This document shows, in pieces, positions 1-8,168 of a DNA stretch of 33,645 nt (its first letter is position 1; the number at the start of each line of letters is the position of its first letter). The notes beneath the pieces were generated by a model, which was not told where the DNA came from, ran no database searches, and worked only from the letters and a program-made list of their open reading frames with translations. The position numbers and the translations under genes were made by a program. The DNA lies in assembly GCA_938029215.1 (NCBI GenBank), contig CALHFG010000142.1:1-33645 (forward strand), given 5' to 3'. The stretch is from an uncultured Acidimicrobiales bacterium. GTDB taxonomy: Bacteria; Actinomycetota; Acidimicrobiia; Acidimicrobiales; SZUA-35.

Positions 1-1
1 C

Positions 2-64
2 AGCGTCGGATTTGAGCCTCACCGCACGACCGAGCTGTACTCGCGGTCCACATCGCGGGCTTAA
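2..64 (+). CDS. possible 3' end of an upstream gene (partial)
   Basis: One plus-strand frame is open from the window edge to a TAA at 62-64, giving about 20 residues (ends ...STSRA). It would be the C-terminus of a gene lying upstream of ribA in the same direction. Twenty codons are too few to identify a family, and an open frame of this length can occur by chance in GC-rich DNA, so this is tentative. Confidence 0.22.
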   Translation, partial: SVGFEPHRTTELYSRSTSRA

Positions 65-121
65 ACTTCTGCGAACGAATTCACCGCGGGCAGTTCGCTC
101 CGCTCGACCAAAGGAGCTTCG

Positions 122-865
122 GTGCCCATTACCCGGCCCAAAATCGACCAATTGATCGATGAGAACCGTGAGCACGAGTGCGCGGGAATCGGATCAGACA
201 AGGTCTGCGTCATCATCGCAGCAATCGCCGACCTCCCAACCCGGTTCGGCGACTTCCAGGTTGCCGGATTCTGGAACAACCGTCAGGAAGAAGATCACGC
301 GGCCTTCATCCATGGCGACCCGTGCGGAGCCGAGAACGTCTTAGTCCGGCTGCATAGCGAATGCGTGACCGGTGACGTCGCTGGCTCCTTGCGATGCGAT
401 TGTCGCGACCAGTTTGAGGCCGCGCTCACCGCGGTGGGACAAGCCGACCCCGGAATCGTTCTGTACCTACGACAAGAAGGCCGAGGGATCGGCTTCACCA
501 ATAAGGTTCGGGCCTACGCGCTGCAGGATCAGGGTCTCGATACGGTCGAAGCCAATCTGGCGTTGGGGTTCGAGGACGACGAACGCGAATACGCGGTGGC
601 TGCCCACATGCTGCACTCACTCGGCGTGAAATCGATTCGACTCATGACCAACAACCCCAACAAGGTCGACCAGCTCACCGAACACGGCGTCGTGGTGAGC
701 GAGCGGGTACCGCACGTCCTGCCACCCAACGAGCACAACATCGACTACCTCCGGACCAAGGCCCTCAAGTCCGGTCACTTCATCGACCCCTCGGTGACGG
801 ATCGCATGCTCGAACAAGACGACACGCCGCTACTGAAGAACGGGTCCTCCGACGCCGCTAGCTAA
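122..865 (+). CDS. ribA: GTP cyclohydrolase II
   Basis: Catalyses the first committed step of riboflavin/FAD synthesis: GTP to 2,5-diamino-6-ribosylamino-pyrimidinone phosphate, formate and pyrophosphate, in the cytoplasm. The 247-residue protein has the zinc-binding HSEC...RCDC segment (Cys81, Cys92, Cys94), then YLRQEGRGIG (about 120-129), AYALQDQGLDTVEAN and LMTNNPNK, all matching the E. coli RibA pattern. It starts with GTG at 122, preceded by AAGGAG at 111-116 with 5-nt spacing. It is a stand-alone RibA; no RibB (DHBP synthase) domain is fused, unlike many actinobacterial RibBA proteins. About 40 N-terminal residues precede the conserved core. Its last 8 bases overlap the convergent c-di-GMP gene. 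Confidence 0.96.
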   Translation: MPITRPKIDQLIDENREHECAGIGSDKVCVIIAAIADLPTRFGDFQVAGFWNNRQEEDHAAFIHGDPCGAENVLVRLHSECVTGDVAGSLRCDCRDQFEAALTAVGQADPGIVLYLRQEGRGIGFTNKVRAYALQDQGLDTVEANLALGFEDDEREYAVAAHMLHSLGVKSIRLMTNNPNKVDQLTEHGVVVSERVPHVLPPNEHNIDYLRTKALKSGHFIDPSVTDRMLEQDDTPLLKNGSSDAAS

Positions 866-3245
866 CGGACGGGGCGTTGTCCCACAGGATCTTCGCCTCC
901 GCCACGGGTTCGGGGCGGTGAAGGTGAAATCCCTGGAGCCGATGGCAACCGAGCGTGATGAGTGCCTCGACGTGGGCGGCCGTTTCAATTCCTTCTGCAA
1001 CAACCCAGATGCCGAGGCGGTTCGCTAGGCCGACCACCGACTCCACAATCGCTGTGTTCACGCTGTCGCTTTCGATGCTCTCCATGAATCCCTTGTCGAT
1101 CTTCACGACCTCGAACGGGAAGTCTCGAAGGTGTCCAAGCGACGATGCCCCCTTGCCAAAGTCGTCCATCGCCAACCGGAAACCTTCCGAGCGCAGCTGC
1201 CGCAACGTGAGTCCTGTGCGCTCCACGCTTTCGACCAAGGCATCTTCGGTGACCTCCAACACGATCCTGTTGGCATTGATGCCATAGAAGTCGCTGATCT
1301 CGAGGAGACGTCCGACCATCGCTGGGTTTGCCAACTGGCTGGGGCTGAGGTTGACGGCTAGTTGGTTCGTGTCGTTGGCTCGTAGCCACGGTGAGACGCT
1401 TTCGAACGCTCGGGCCAAAACCTCGTCGCCAATGGCGGGCATCAGGCCGGCGCCTTCCGCGGCGTGAAAGAACTCTTCAGGTCCGATCCGACCCAGGCGG
1501 GGGTGGTCCCAGCGCAACAGTGCTTCCACCCCAGCCAGCTGACGGTCGCTCCCGAAGATGCCCTGAACGTCGATGTCGAGCTGACCGGCTTCGATGCCAT
1601 GGCGAAGCTCTTCTTCCAAGACGAACCGATCGGTGATGACATTCAGCAGTTCGTCGTCAAAAACGATCACCCTGTTCCGGCCCGATTCCTTTGCCGTGTA
1701 TGCCGCCGCATCGGCGTGCTTCATCAGATCGGCAGCACTGCGAGTCTCCGAGTTGCTCACCGCAATTCCTACCGAGCACGACGTGACGAGCTGTCGACCG
1801 TCCAAAACCATGGGGTCGCTAACCGCGTCGCGGATGACACGGGCCAGCGGGTCGAGGGACTGATCGGGCCCGTGATTGGTGAGCATCACGCAGAACTCGT
1901 CGCCTCCAAAGCGGGCCACCACGTCCTTACCTCGCACACAGCCCGTGAGCCGTTTTGCAACAACCTTGAGCATCTCGTCGCCGGTGGCGTGACCCAAGCT
2001 GTCGTTGATCTTCTTGAAGTTATCGAGATCGAGGAAGGCGATTGCCACTTCGCGGTCGGCGTCTAGTTCGGCCTGGAGACGTTTCTCGAAGCTGGCACGA
2101 TTTGCCAGTCCGGTCAGCCCGTCGGTTTCGGCGAGCGAGCGCAGCTCGGCCGTCAACTGACGTTCGTCCGTGATGTCGCGCGCCGCAATATAGACCGAGT
2201 TCGAGGAGGGGTCTCGTTGCAGTGTGACTGCAAAAGCCCGATCGACATCGCCCTTCACCGAGTGAACGAGGAGATTGTCTATCTTCGCCGGTTCCGTTTT
2301 GGTCGAGTGGCTCGAACGAGAAAGAGCGGCCGATAACGCGCCGGAGCTGTCCGAGAAGTAGTCCAGCAGGCTGTCGCCGGTGAGGTCATCGAGCTCGGTG
2401 TCCGCAAAGTTAGCGAACGCCTTGTTGCAGACGAGAATTCGATTGTCATCATCAACCCGGGCCAAGAGATCGTTGGTGATGGTAAAGAAACGGTTGGCTA
2501 CCTCGAGCCGACGTTTCTGATTGTCGGCATCGGTGATGTCTCGTTCAACGGTGTATGCCACCTTGCGTTCCCAGTCGACGATGGTGATGCAGTCGAACAT
2601 GATCGGAGAGCCATCTGAACGCTGCCCCGCAATCGTGAATCGAGCGCGTCCGCTCCCGCCGACAATCATGTCCGGTACCCGAGCCCACACATCGAGCCAG
2701 TCGGGGTGGATGAAATCCTGAATCGGTCGACCACGGAAGGACTCGAGAGTCTCGCCATGGATCTCACAAGCCGCGGGGTTCGCTTCGATGATGATGCCCT
2801 CGAGAGTCGTTACCACCATTACGTCATCGGTGAGTTCTACAAAGCGACGGAAATGGGCGAGTCGGTCCTGACTCACCGAGAGCTCGGTAATTTCTCGGTT
2901 GACAACAAGAATGTCGCCGCTGGCAGGCACGAGTCGCAGATAAACGCTGAAGGTCGAGTAGGTCGTGGCGTCGGGGTCGTTCAGCCGAAGGGTGAGCTGA
3001 AACTCTGGCTGCTCGGCCGTGAGCTGAGCGAGCGCTTCTGCCACCAAGGTTCTGTCATCGGGATGGACGAGCTTGACGACGTAGGAACCCACTAGCTGTT
3101 CGTTGATGCTCTCCAGCCGATTCCGGGCCGCCGTGTTGGTTCGCGTGATCGTGCCGGTACCCGCTTGCGCGACAATAACGAGGTCATCGATGACCTCGAG
3201 ATATCGTTCGGCCCAATCGTCGGCCGGGACGCTGACGTCCATCAT
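858..3245 (-). CDS. PAS-PAS-PAS-GGDEF-EAL cyclic-di-GMP signalling protein
   Basis: A 795-residue predicted cytoplasmic sensor for cyclic-di-GMP turnover; no signal peptide or membrane segment is seen. Three PAS-like domains occupy roughly residues 10-125, 130-240 and 245-360, then GGDEF (about 365-525) and EAL (about 540-785). The diguanylate cyclase motif GGDEF is intact at 447-451. An RxxD product-inhibition site (RGKD) lies five residues before it. The phosphodiesterase motif EALLRW is intact at 574-579, followed by NLSPSQL, EVTEDAL, MDDFGKG, KIDKGF and VAEGIE, so both enzyme activities could be present. In the Q-P motif of the EAL domain the proline is replaced (VQGIF). The gene appears monocistronic and converges on ribA with an 8-bp overlap. 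The ligand sensed by the PAS domains cannot be told from sequence. Confidence 0.95.
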   Translation of the reverse strand: MMDVSVPADDWAERYLEVIDDLVIVAQAGTGTITRTNTAARNRLESINEQLVGSYVVKLVHPDDRTLVAEALAQLTAEQPEFQLTLRLNDPDATTYSTFSVYLRLVPASGDILVVNREITELSVSQDRLAHFRRFVELTDDVMVVTTLEGIIIEANPAACEIHGETLESFRGRPIQDFIHPDWLDVWARVPDMIVGGSGRARFTIAGQRSDGSPIMFDCITIVDWERKVAYTVERDITDADNQKRRLEVANRFFTITNDLLARVDDDNRILVCNKAFANFADTELDDLTGDSLLDYFSDSSGALSAALSRSSHSTKTEPAKIDNLLVHSVKGDVDRAFAVTLQRDPSSNSVYIAARDITDERQLTAELRSLAETDGLTGLANRASFEKRLQAELDADREVAIAFLDLDNFKKINDSLGHATGDEMLKVVAKRLTGCVRGKDVVARFGGDEFCVMLTNHGPDQSLDPLARVIRDAVSDPMVLDGRQLVTSCSVGIAVSNSETRSAADLMKHADAAAYTAKESGRNRVIVFDDELLNVITDRFVLEEELRHGIEAGQLDIDVQGIFGSDRQLAGVEALLRWDHPRLGRIGPEEFFHAAEGAGLMPAIGDEVLARAFESVSPWLRANDTNQLAVNLSPSQLANPAMVGRLLEISDFYGINANRIVLEVTEDALVESVERTGLTLRQLRSEGFRLAMDDFGKGASSLGHLRDFPFEVVKIDKGFMESIESDSVNTAIVESVVGLANRLGIWVVAEGIETAAHVEALITLGCHRLQGFHLHRPEPVAEAKILWDNAPSVS

Positions 3246-3326
3246 TACACAATCATCGACCCGGCCTGACGGGGCCTTGAGCAGCAGAGTTGCCCCTACT
3301 CAAATAGGTCAAACAGGAGGTATCGA

Positions 3327-3357
3327 CCGACCCAGCAGTGCGGAACTGCCGGGTCGG
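3327..3357 (-). terminator. hairpin downstream of the VOC gene, candidate terminator
   Basis: CCGACCC-A-GCAGT pairs with ACTGC-C-GGGTCGG around the 5-nt loop GCGGA, giving a stem of 12 Watson-Crick pairs with one A/C mismatch. It starts 13 bp beyond the stop of the minus-strand VOC gene. There is no T-tract on the minus strand, so if it terminates transcription it does so as a U-less hairpin, which is common in GC-rich actinobacteria. It could also affect the upstream region of the c-di-GMP gene. Confidence 0.5.
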
Positions 3358-3370
3358 CCGACCGAGGCTC

Positions 3371-3769
3371 TTACACCGGACCCATGGCGTGATTGGAGTT
3401 CACGACCAGGGTGTTTCCCTCCGGATCGTTTGCCACGAATCGATCATGCGGGTTACCTCGCTGAATCGCGGTTGGCTCAGCTCCGAGGCCGTGCATGAGC
3501 GCATGCGTTTCATCGATGTCATCCACGATGAGATCGAGCGCCTGTGCCGCTGGCTTGCCGCTGGTCAGCACAAGATGGGTGCCGCCCCGCAGCTCCAGTA
3601 TCGCCATACGGCCCATGTTGACGATGGGGCGCATGCCGATGTCGGCGTAGAACTGGGCGAGGGTGTCGATGTCCTGGCCCGGCATCACCACGTGGCCGAT
3701 TCCAAATCGTGGGCGTTGGTCTTGCTGGCTGCTACGAGCCAGATGTTGGTTGGTGTCTGTTTTGAACAT
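3371..3769 (-). CDS. VOC (glyoxalase/dioxygenase-fold) family protein
   Basis: A 132-residue single-domain protein of the vicinal oxygen chelate fold. The pattern fits a two-module VOC unit with possible metal ligands: GIGHVVMPG (His26), a central THLVLT and a C-terminal NDPEGNTLVV with Glu. The family includes lactoylglutathione lyases, ring-cleavage dioxygenases and fosfomycin/bleomycin resistance proteins; nothing here fixes the substrate. The start is the ATG at 3769 (MFKTDT), which has AGGAG at 3776-3780 with 6-nt spacing. A longer reading frame to 3838 would overlap the CHAT gene and has no such site. It lies 37 bp downstream of the CHAT gene on the same strand and may be co-transcribed with it. 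Confidence 0.85.
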   Translation of the reverse strand: MFKTDTNQHLARSSQQDQRPRFGIGHVVMPGQDIDTLAQFYADIGMRPIVNMGRMAILELRGGTHLVLTSGKPAAQALDLIVDDIDETHALMHGLGAEPTAIQRGNPHDRFVANDPEGNTLVVNSNHAMGPV

Positions 3770-3806
3770 GAAGGTCTCCTGATGTGTTAGGTTCCCTTTA
3801 CAACAA

Positions 3807-6437
3807 CTAATCAGCAGACTTATTCCAAACCTTTTCAATCGTTGCGATGGTCAGGGGAATCGACGCCGACCGACCACCGTGCACCTGAAATGCGTGGGCC
3901 GCGGCAACATCGACCGCTGCTCCGCGTTCGACCGCCAGCTTTCGTGCCGCACATGCTGCTCCTGCGATAGACGCGCCGCCAACAAGAGCGGCATGAAAGT
4001 CCACCGAGAAACGCAAGGCAGCCCCATCGTCCACGACCAACGACGGGGCAACCACCGCGTGCACCCCGAGTGCGAGCAGGGCCTCGGCCGTGCCGATAAG
4101 TCCGTTACCGCCCGCCCCTGCGGTGCCCGTGTCGCACGCCGCAAGCACCACGATCCGCGGAAGCTGATCGAGTCCCTCAAACTCGACGATGCGAAGAGGC
4201 CGATCGAAGAACTCGAGGGTCGAGAAGAGCGGATTGTCGGGGCGAAACGTGCCGTGCGCCGCCACGTGCACGAGATCGCTACCGGTGAACATTGCTACTG
4301 CGTCAGCGACGTCGGCTTCCCGACTCACCGATGGCGCGAGCCCCCTCCACACCGCTGATAAGGCATCTACTTCTTCGCTGGCATGACGCAACGCCGGACC
4401 ACCCATCAAACCGACCGAACCGACCTCGCATGCCTCGCCCACCCCGGCCGCGGCCTGCACGTTGGGAGCGACGGTGAGCGCCCGCAGCGACAGCGAGGGA
4501 AGCCCGGCCCAGGAGACCGCACGTACCGGACCATCGGGGACGATTAACAGGGGGCCCTGGACCACCGAACGCAGCGGCGAAATCAAGAGCTCGTCCAACC
4601 GAGCGTTGGCTGTGGACGAGCGATCCATCGCACGATCGTTCGTTGTTGCTCCCGCCATTCTTCGCAGCGCAGTGCGTTGAGCTCTAACCGCCGATTCGAT
4701 CGGCCCGATCGGACCGAGATCATGCAGCTCAAAGCAGTTGGCTGCGCAAACGGCCCACAGGTTGTCTTGGTGCCCGATATAGACGACTGTGGCCACATCA
4801 GAATCCGAGAGTAGGTCCGCAGGGTCAAACGCGATTGTTGCCTCCACGGGTGCGGCCGCCAGAAGCTCGCTCTCGAGTTCTTCGATGCGGGCTTCGAGCT
4901 GATGAAGCGGCTTGCTTGCAAGGCGAGCTTCCTGGACGCCCACCCGTGCGTCGCGAAGCTGCGATCGGAGCTTGTCAGCCCCGGACACTGAGCGCTCTCC
5001 CCGAGGTCGGCCCCGAGCGTGAGCGGCAACCGCCAGAGCTGGATCCCGAGCCCCAAGCGGTGATCGAAGCGCGATGGTTCGGAGGTCACGAGCGCGATGT
5101 CCGAGCCGCATCTGGAACTCGGCCGACCCGAGCAGTTGGCGTTGACGATCGATTTCGGCGAAACCCTTTGAAAGGGCGCCCTCCATGGCACCAGCGTCGC
5201 CAACCAGAAAGGCCTCCAGTGCGTCAGCATGATGCCGATCGATGGGGTCGCCGTTGTTGATACTGGCGCCCCTGCCCAAAAGCTGCAAGGCGCCGTCGCG
5301 ATCGCCAAGGTCAACGGCCCTGGTCGCAGCCAAAACAATGGCTCGAAGTGCTTCGCGGTACCACGCTGCATCGCACAGTCCCGCCACCAACGCCATCACA
5401 TCGCCCTGTTCGGCCCCAGCTGTTGTGTCGCCGTCGGCCGCCCGCAGTCGATGCAGCAAATACTCACACCGCAACTCCCACGGCTTGACCTTCAGCTCGA
5501 TCGCAGATTCGCGGACCACGGCCAGGGTTTGCTCCGCGGCTCGGTAGTGCCGCAACCGAACCTGAGCCTCACCGAGCAGAAGGCCGGCCTGGACCTCCAG
5601 CATCTTGTTCGATCCAGATGCTGAGGATCGACGGGCAAACTCGGCGGCCTCGAAGGCGTCGTTGTTGAGGCCAAGATCGAGCAGGGTGGTGGCGTGGTCG
5701 ACCTCCAGTACCGCAGCGAGCAGATCGACCTCACCCAGTTTGGAGAAGCTGTCTCGAGCCCGCTGATACCAAGACAAGGCAACGCCAAAGTCTCCCCGAC
5801 GCGACGCCACGTAGCCAAGGTTGCCTTCGATCATGGCATTCATCACCACTTGATCGGTCTCGGTCGTCAGCTGCCACGCCTCTTCATACAACGCCAACGC
5901 GTGGTCCTGATCACCAATCTCGGATGTCGCCGCCGCCATGTTGATGAGTGCCCTGCCCTCACCGGCAAGATGGCCATTGGCTCGATACATTTCACGAGCT
6001 TTCCCAAACGCCGCCACCGCCTCGGGAAGTCGACCGAGCTCGATCAGAATGATCCCCCGCTGGTTATGGGCCTTTCCTGCCTGTTCAGAACTCAAGCCGC
6101 CTGCCGGGAAATCGAGTAGTGCCAGTGCCTCGGAACTCCTTCCCTCTTTGCTGAGGGCCGGCGCCAGAATCAACGCGATGTCGACATGACGCGTTGCGTC
6201 GGCGGTCAAGGGCAACGCACTTTCCAAGTACGCAATGGCTTCATGCATCCGATTGCCGTAGTAGGCACTGCGCCCGAGTGTGGCGAGAGCTTCAGCCCGT
6301 TCACTGTCGGTCGATGCAGGATCGGACACGATTCGTTTCGCCTCAGCCTGGGCTGCCGCGGGAGCGGAATAGATCTGGTCTGCAGACCCCGCCGGCGAGT
6401 CGGCGGGCTCAGGATCGGATTCTGAGGCGGTAGACAA
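3807..6437 (-). CDS. TPR-CHAT caspase-like protease
   Basis: A roughly 876-residue cytoplasmic protein with an N-terminal array of tetratricopeptide helices (about 25-400), a helical linker with a coiled-coil-like segment, and a C-terminal CHAT domain (caspase HetF-associated with TPRs). The catalytic dyad is present: His728 in VAAHGTF and Cys768 in LAACDTG, numbered from the start chosen here, with the family hallmarks NPLFS between them and a GLIGTAEALLALG stretch after. CHAT proteases cleave after specific recognition by their TPR arrays, and some act in defence, including the type III-E CRISPR partner that releases a sigma factor. The start is uncertain. An ATG at 6554 would overlap the divergent subtilisin gene and add a basic, low-quality N-terminus; I favour TTG at 6437 (or 6449), though neither has a clear Shine-Dalgarno site. 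It is divergent from the subtilisin-sigma operon. Confidence 0.9.
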   Translation of the reverse strand: MSTASESDPEPADSPAGSADQIYSAPAAAQAEAKRIVSDPASTDSERAEALATLGRSAYYGNRMHEAIAYLESALPLTADATRHVDIALILAPALSKEGRSSEALALLDFPAGGLSSEQAGKAHNQRGIILIELGRLPEAVAAFGKAREMYRANGHLAGEGRALINMAAATSEIGDQDHALALYEEAWQLTTETDQVVMNAMIEGNLGYVASRRGDFGVALSWYQRARDSFSKLGEVDLLAAVLEVDHATTLLDLGLNNDAFEAAEFARRSSASGSNKMLEVQAGLLLGEAQVRLRHYRAAEQTLAVVRESAIELKVKPWELRCEYLLHRLRAADGDTTAGAEQGDVMALVAGLCDAAWYREALRAIVLAATRAVDLGDRDGALQLLGRGASINNGDPIDRHHADALEAFLVGDAGAMEGALSKGFAEIDRQRQLLGSAEFQMRLGHRARDLRTIALRSPLGARDPALAVAAHARGRPRGERSVSGADKLRSQLRDARVGVQEARLASKPLHQLEARIEELESELLAAAPVEATIAFDPADLLSDSDVATVVYIGHQDNLWAVCAANCFELHDLGPIGPIESAVRAQRTALRRMAGATTNDRAMDRSSTANARLDELLISPLRSVVQGPLLIVPDGPVRAVSWAGLPSLSLRALTVAPNVQAAAGVGEACEVGSVGLMGGPALRHASEEVDALSAVWRGLAPSVSREADVADAVAMFTGSDLVHVAAHGTFRPDNPLFSTLEFFDRPLRIVEFEGLDQLPRIVVLAACDTGTAGAGGNGLIGTAEALLALGVHAVVAPSLVVDDGAALRFSVDFHAALVGGASIAGAACAARKLAVERGAAVDVAAAHAFQVHGGRSASIPLTIATIEKVWNKSAD

Positions 6438-6458
6438 GTTTTTCTGCAATCTTGTATC

Positions 6459-6480
6459 AGGAGCGTGGCGGCACGCTCCT
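6459..6480. promoter_or_regulatory. perfect palindrome between divergent CHAT and subtilisin genes
   Basis: AGGAGCGTG and CACGCTCCT are perfect inverted 9-bp arms separated by GCGG. The site sits in the about 70-bp gap between the CHAT start and the subtilisin ATG (6511), where it could serve as a shared operator or form a hairpin in one or both leader RNAs. Its AGGAG arm is not followed by a usable start, so it is not a normal ribosome binding site. Confidence 0.5.
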
Positions 6481-6510
6481 CTTACTAAGAATCTACGCCA
6501 GGGGGCGAAT

Positions 6511-8160
6511 ATGGAACGAACCGAATACCGCGAGACACGGTTCCGATTTGGCACCGATAGTGCGGGTCAGCCGATCGTCTACCGGCCAAATGAGATTCTG
6601 GTGCGAGCCGATCAAGCGAACCTTAACGAAGCGCTCGCAATACTCAAGCGTCTTGAGCCCGACGTGGAGCAGGCCAAGGATGAAACACCGACATTCGTTC
6701 GCCGAGTAAACGACAAGTGGGGGGTGCTCGCCGTTCCCCCGCGTCTAGATCCCCGAGCCGCGGTCTCCGCTCTGGCAGAAATCGGCATCGACGCCCAGCT
6801 CAACCACGTGTACTTCGCCGGAACCCTGAGCGCATCACCCAACTACGCAGCCCCAAACTACGCGGCCCCAAACTACGCGGCCCCAAACTACGCGGCCCCA
6901 AACTACGCGGCCCCAAACTACGCGGCCCCGAACTACGCGGCCCCAAACTACGCAGCTCCGAACTACGCGGCCCCAAACTACGCAGCTCCGAACTATGCAG
7001 CCGGCAGTCCGGGAGCCTGCCGCTGCGACGATTGTGCTCCGCTGCAAGGAGGGCAACCAACCGTCCCCCAGAACAGCGCGGTACCTGTGCGGAGGGGACC
7101 CGGATGTGGGCTTACACCAATTGAACGAGCCGATCTTCAAATTCACGTACTCGACGTCCGTCCCCAGGTGGACGGCCAGTCCGCGCGAGATGAAGCTGAA
7201 ACCCGAACCTGGATCGATGGCCTCGCCAGCCTGGCGGCACCGGATCGAGCAAAAGAACTGATCCACAACCCAGGTGCACTCCTGCCCGAGGCCCTCTTTC
7301 TCGCCGACGAGCTCAACGCTCCCACGGCCTACCTGAGTCGAGCGACGAACGACTACGTGGTCGAGCCTGCTTCACCGGGCCTAGGCGCGAACGTCGACGC
7401 CGACAACTTTCTCGATCCAGTCACCAATCACACGATCTTCATTAAGGACATCATCGATCGCACGCTTCGCCCTTCTGACGACGCGGACGCTTCGTACGTC
7501 ACCGTGCACTCGGTCATGGGGTCTCTTGGGGCCGTGGACGACGCCGCGCTCGCCCGGGCCATTGAACACGTGGCCCACGAACATCCGGTGATCGACGACT
7601 ACTCGATCCGAATTATGAACCTCTCGCTCAGCGGATACATCGATGGCGACACCGCGGTGGATGTGCTTGCCGAGACCATCGAACGCGTGCAGGAGCTCGG
7701 CTGGCTTATCGTTGCTTCGGCTGGCAACAACGGAAGCTGCCGACCGAGCAGGCCGGCCTCTCTCCCGGAGGTCGTATCGGTGGGCGCCTACGGCCCTGAC
7801 GGCCCGGCATGGTTCTCGAACTATGGCCCATGGGTCGACGCATGCGCCTCGGGCGTCAACATCGTGTCGAAGTTTCCGGGTCCAGAAGACCAAAACCTCA
7901 CCGTTCGAGGCGAACTGCAGACCGACATCTTCACCACGGGTTGGGCAAGCTGGAGCGGCACGAGTTTCGCTGCCCCGTACGTGGCCGCCATCATTGCTCG
8001 CTGGATCGCAGATCGTGCAGCGAGCAGCGATCGGGAAACGGCCTACGCCGACGCGCTCGCCGCCCTGATCACCGAGCCGACCGCACTGCGAATTCACAAC
8101 TACGGGACCGTGGTGTCCGATCAGATCATTCGTATCGCAAGCACCATCGAGGAAATTTAG
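6511..8160 (+). CDS. S8 (subtilisin-like) serine peptidase with NYAAP repeats
   Basis: A 549-residue peptidase with no signal peptide or membrane segment, so probably cytoplasmic. Residues 1-108 resemble a subtilase propeptide (PNEILVR start). Residues 111-164 are eleven tandem NYAA(P) units. A short cysteine cluster, CRCDDC (Cys170, 172, 175), follows, then the S8 domain. The likely catalytic triad is Asp215 (HVLDVRP), His307 (TNHTIF) and Ser485 (GTSFAAP), with oxyanion Asn406 in SAGNNG. The His motif lacks the usual flanking glycines (normally GHGT), so catalysis may be altered or tightly controlled. Translation starts at ATG 6511 after AGGGGGC. It is followed 8 bp later by the sigma factor gene, with which it almost certainly forms an operon, and is divergent from the CHAT protease. 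Confidence 0.92.
   Translation: MERTEYRETRFRFGTDSAGQPIVYRPNEILVRADQANLNEALAILKRLEPDVEQAKDETPTFVRRVNDKWGVLAVPPRLDPRAAVSALAEIGIDAQLNHVYFAGTLSASPNYAAPNYAAPNYAAPNYAAPNYAAPNYAAPNYAAPNYAAPNYAAPNYAAPNYAAGSPGACRCDDCAPLQGGQPTVPQNSAVPVRRGPGCGLTPIERADLQIHVLDVRPQVDGQSARDEAETRTWIDGLASLAAPDRAKELIHNPGALLPEALFLADELNAPTAYLSRATNDYVVEPASPGLGANVDADNFLDPVTNHTIFIKDIIDRTLRPSDDADASYVTVHSVMGSLGAVDDAALARAIEHVAHEHPVIDDYSIRIMNLSLSGYIDGDTAVDVLAETIERVQELGWLIVASAGNNGSCRPSRPASLPEVVSVGAYGPDGPAWFSNYGPWVDACASGVNIVSKFPGPEDQNLTVRGELQTDIFTTGWASWSGTSFAAPYVAAIIARWIADRAASSDRETAYADALAALITEPTALRIHNYGTVVSDQIIRIASTIEEI
6841..7002 (+). repeat. tandem 15-bp repeat encoding (NYAAP)n
   Basis: Eleven in-frame copies of a 15-bp unit (AACTACGCGGCCCCA and close variants) start every 15 bp from 6841 to 6991. 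They encode ten NYAAP units and a final NYAA. Differences between copies are all synonymous (GCG/GCA/GCC/GCT, CCA/CCG, TAC/TAT), so the peptide is conserved while copy number has probably changed by slippage or unequal crossover. The repeat lies between the propeptide-like region and the catalytic domain of the subtilisin. Confidence 0.98.
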
Positions 8161-8168
8161 GAATCTCC

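Noticed and set aside
1464..2066. A 200-codon plus-strand frame opposite the GGDEF-EAL gene
   Set aside because: It is antisense to intact GGDEF and EAL motifs and has no recognisable domain.
3769..3838. Longer N-terminus for the VOC protein
   Set aside because: It overlaps the CHAT gene end and lacks a ribosome site, whereas the internal ATG at 3769 has AGGAG.
6841..7002. The regular 15-bp repeat as a CRISPR array
   Set aside because: Units are directly adjacent without spacers and are in frame within a protein.
6800..7266. Repetitive proteins in the other frames of the NYAAP repeat (Leu-Gly-Pro-Arg/Val-Val-Trp-Gly type)
   Set aside because: These are shadow translations of the tandem repeat; only the +1 subtilisin frame has flanking domains.
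7809..8168. Longer sigma-factor frame starting within the subtilisin gene
   Set aside because: It overlaps the conserved catalytic Ser region in another frame; ATG 8169 has its own Shine-Dalgarno site.
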